Shown piece by piece: positions 63,200 through 64,000 of a DNA stretch of 64,000 nt. The DNA is taken from NCBI RefSeq assembly GCF_025642975.1, contig NZ_JANZKJ010000006.1, positions 1 through 64,000 of the forward strand. Direction: 5' to 3'. Position numbers and translations under genes: made by a program. Below the pieces are notes generated by a model. The model was not told the DNA's origin. It saw only the letters and a list, made by a program, of their open reading frames with translations, and did not search any database. Positions within the stretch are counted from its first letter, which is position 1, and every line of letters begins with the position of its first letter. The stretch is from Pseudomonas sp. RIT-PI-S (lineage in GTDB: Bacteria > Pseudomonadota > Gammaproteobacteria > Pseudomonadales > Pseudomonadaceae).

Positions 63200-63214
63200 T
63201 GTAGTAATAAAACA
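63200..63214. promoter_or_regulatory. HexR operator
   Basis: TGTAGTAATAAAACA has the TGT-N9-ACA layout of the HexR consensus (TGTARTTWAATTACA) with a few inner mismatches. It sits in the zwf-hexR divergent promoter region, 66 bp before the zwf start. KDPG releases HexR from such sites. Confidence 0.65.
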
Positions 63215-63362
63215 ACAACCTTCCGGCTCGCCACGGTGGCGCTGGTGATCGTCGTGGCCCATCAGTACGATAGACCACCCTTCACAGCAGCCGTGCCGGG
63301 AATCGACCCGCGGTGCGGGGCGTGTGGCCCATACGAGGCCACTCACTACTTCAGGAGACTAC

Positions 63363-64000
63363 ATGGATCGCATGCGCAACCTTCTGGAACAGATCCAGGG
63401 GCGCCTCGATGAGCTGAACAAGGCGGAGCGCAAGGTGGCCGAGGTGATCCTCGGCAATCCGCAACAGGCCACCCGTTTCAGTATCGCCGCGCTGGCCCAG
63501 GCCGCCAAGGTCAGCGAGCCCACGGTGAACCGCTTCTGCCGTTCCTTCGGGGTGAGCGGCTACCCGGAGCTGAAGCTGCAACTGGCCCAAAGCCTGGCCA
63601 GCGGCGCGGCTTATGTCAGCCGTGCGGTGGCACCGGACGATGACCCCGCGGCCTATACCCAGAAGATTTTTTCCAGCGCGATCGCGTCGCTGGACAGCGC
63701 CTGCCAGCAGCTCGATCCCCAGCTGGTCAGCCGCGCCGTCGACCTGATGATCCAGGCCCGGCAGATTCACTTCTTCGGCCTTGGCGCCTCGGCGCCCGTC
63801 GCGCTGGACGCCCAGCACAAGTTCTTCCGCTTCAACCTGGCTGTTTCCGCCCACGCCGACGTGCTCATGCAGCGGATGCTGGCCTCGGTGGCGCATACCG
63901 GCGAGCTGTTCGTGATGATTTCCTATACGGGGCGTACCCGAGAGCTGGTGGAAGTCGCGCGCATCGCGCGGGAAAACGGCGCCTCGGTGCTGGGGCTGAC
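63363..64000 (+). CDS. hexR: HexR transcriptional repressor (3' end outside window)
   Basis: The first 212 residues of an RpiR-family regulator are present. The N-terminal HTH is [20 protein letters not shown] (residues about 38-57). The SIS sugar-phosphate domain (from about residue 120) has [10 protein letters not shown] and [10 protein letters not shown]. It matches P. putida HexR, repressor of zwf-pgl-eda, gap-1 and edd-glk, relieved by KDPG. AGGAGA precedes the ATG. The gene leaves the window before the SIS domain ends. Confidence 0.94.
   Translation, partial: MDRMRNLLEQIQGRLDELNKAERKVAEVILGNPQQATRFSIAALAQAAKVSEPTVNRFCRSFGVSGYPELKLQLAQSLASGAAYVSRAVAPDDDPAAYTQKIFSSAIASLDSACQQLDPQLVSRAVDLMIQARQIHFFGLGASAPVALDAQHKFFRFNLAVSAHADVLMQRMLASVAHTGELFVMISYTGRTRELVEVARIARENGASVLGL

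Noticed and set aside
1..64000. CRISPR arrays, rRNA, tRNA, prophage or transposase genes
   Set aside because: No regularly spaced repeats, cloverleaf-like sequences or mobile-element proteins were found anywhere in the window by reading both strands.

Overview
The window reads as chromosomal DNA of a fluorescent Pseudomonas, most likely of the P. putida group. The base composition is GC-rich and genes are densely packed on both strands. The closest families I recall are Pseudomonas ones: a TtgR-TtgABC multidrug pump with its operator, a complete protocatechuate (pca) branch of the beta-ketoadipate pathway, MvaT-family H-NS protein, HexR/zwf/eda, and cyoABCDE. I see no rRNA, tRNA, CRISPR array, insertion sequence, phage or plasmid gene. 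Gene calls rest on reading the translations; no database search was run.

Layout. 1-211 is the start of a TonB gene, followed by about 1 kb without a convincing gene but with several palindromes. 1237-5090 holds a flavin-reductase-like protein, an ABM-domain protein, an AraC regulator and a 14-TM MFS drug exporter. 5073-11724 is ttgR and, divergently, ttgABC. 12380-13726 is an OprD-family porin. 13821-23303 is the pca cluster on the minus strand (pcaR, pcaK, pcaI-J-F-T-B-D-C) with three PcaR-type palindromic operators. 23683-28606 has a small conserved protein, a low-affinity phosphate transporter and a three-gene glycosyltransferase / deacetylase-like / flippase-like operon. 28679-31882 carries purU, an MvaT-like nucleoid protein and sbcB. 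32044-35918 is a DUF4129-DUF4350-MoxR-DUF58 operon whose MoxR and DUF58 members have lost signature residues. PilZ and lipoprotein genes and pyruvate kinase follow.

38512-43986 is a stressosome-type operon: RsbR, RsbS, RsbT, a HATPase-PP2C fusion, and two histidine kinases with receiver domains. No sigma factor is encoded beside it. This is the most interesting system in the window. 44062-46224 pairs a cyclopropane fatty acid synthase with a cysteine-rich (zinc-type) HemB. 46558-52776 holds an AlaC-like aminotransferase and cyoABCDE. 53318-56940 has dsbB, flavohemoglobin hmp and its divergent NorR-type activator. 57027-60850 holds cheV, a small candidate membrane protein, a diguanylate cyclase and two small conserved proteins. 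60921-64000 is zwf-eda (without pgl between them) divergent from hexR, which runs off the end.

How the genes work together. The pca genes import 4-hydroxybenzoate and take its protocatechuate ring-cleavage product to succinyl-CoA and acetyl-CoA, which fits the aromatic-degrading soil lifestyle also suggested by the solvent/antibiotic pump TtgABC. Zwf, Eda and HexR belong to Entner-Doudoroff sugar catabolism, with pyruvate kinase downstream. The cyo oxidase, DsbB and NO-detoxifying Hmp/NorR pair are respiratory and redox functions. Several signalling proteins (stressosome, PilZ, CheV, GGDEF) indicate stress and surface/motility control.
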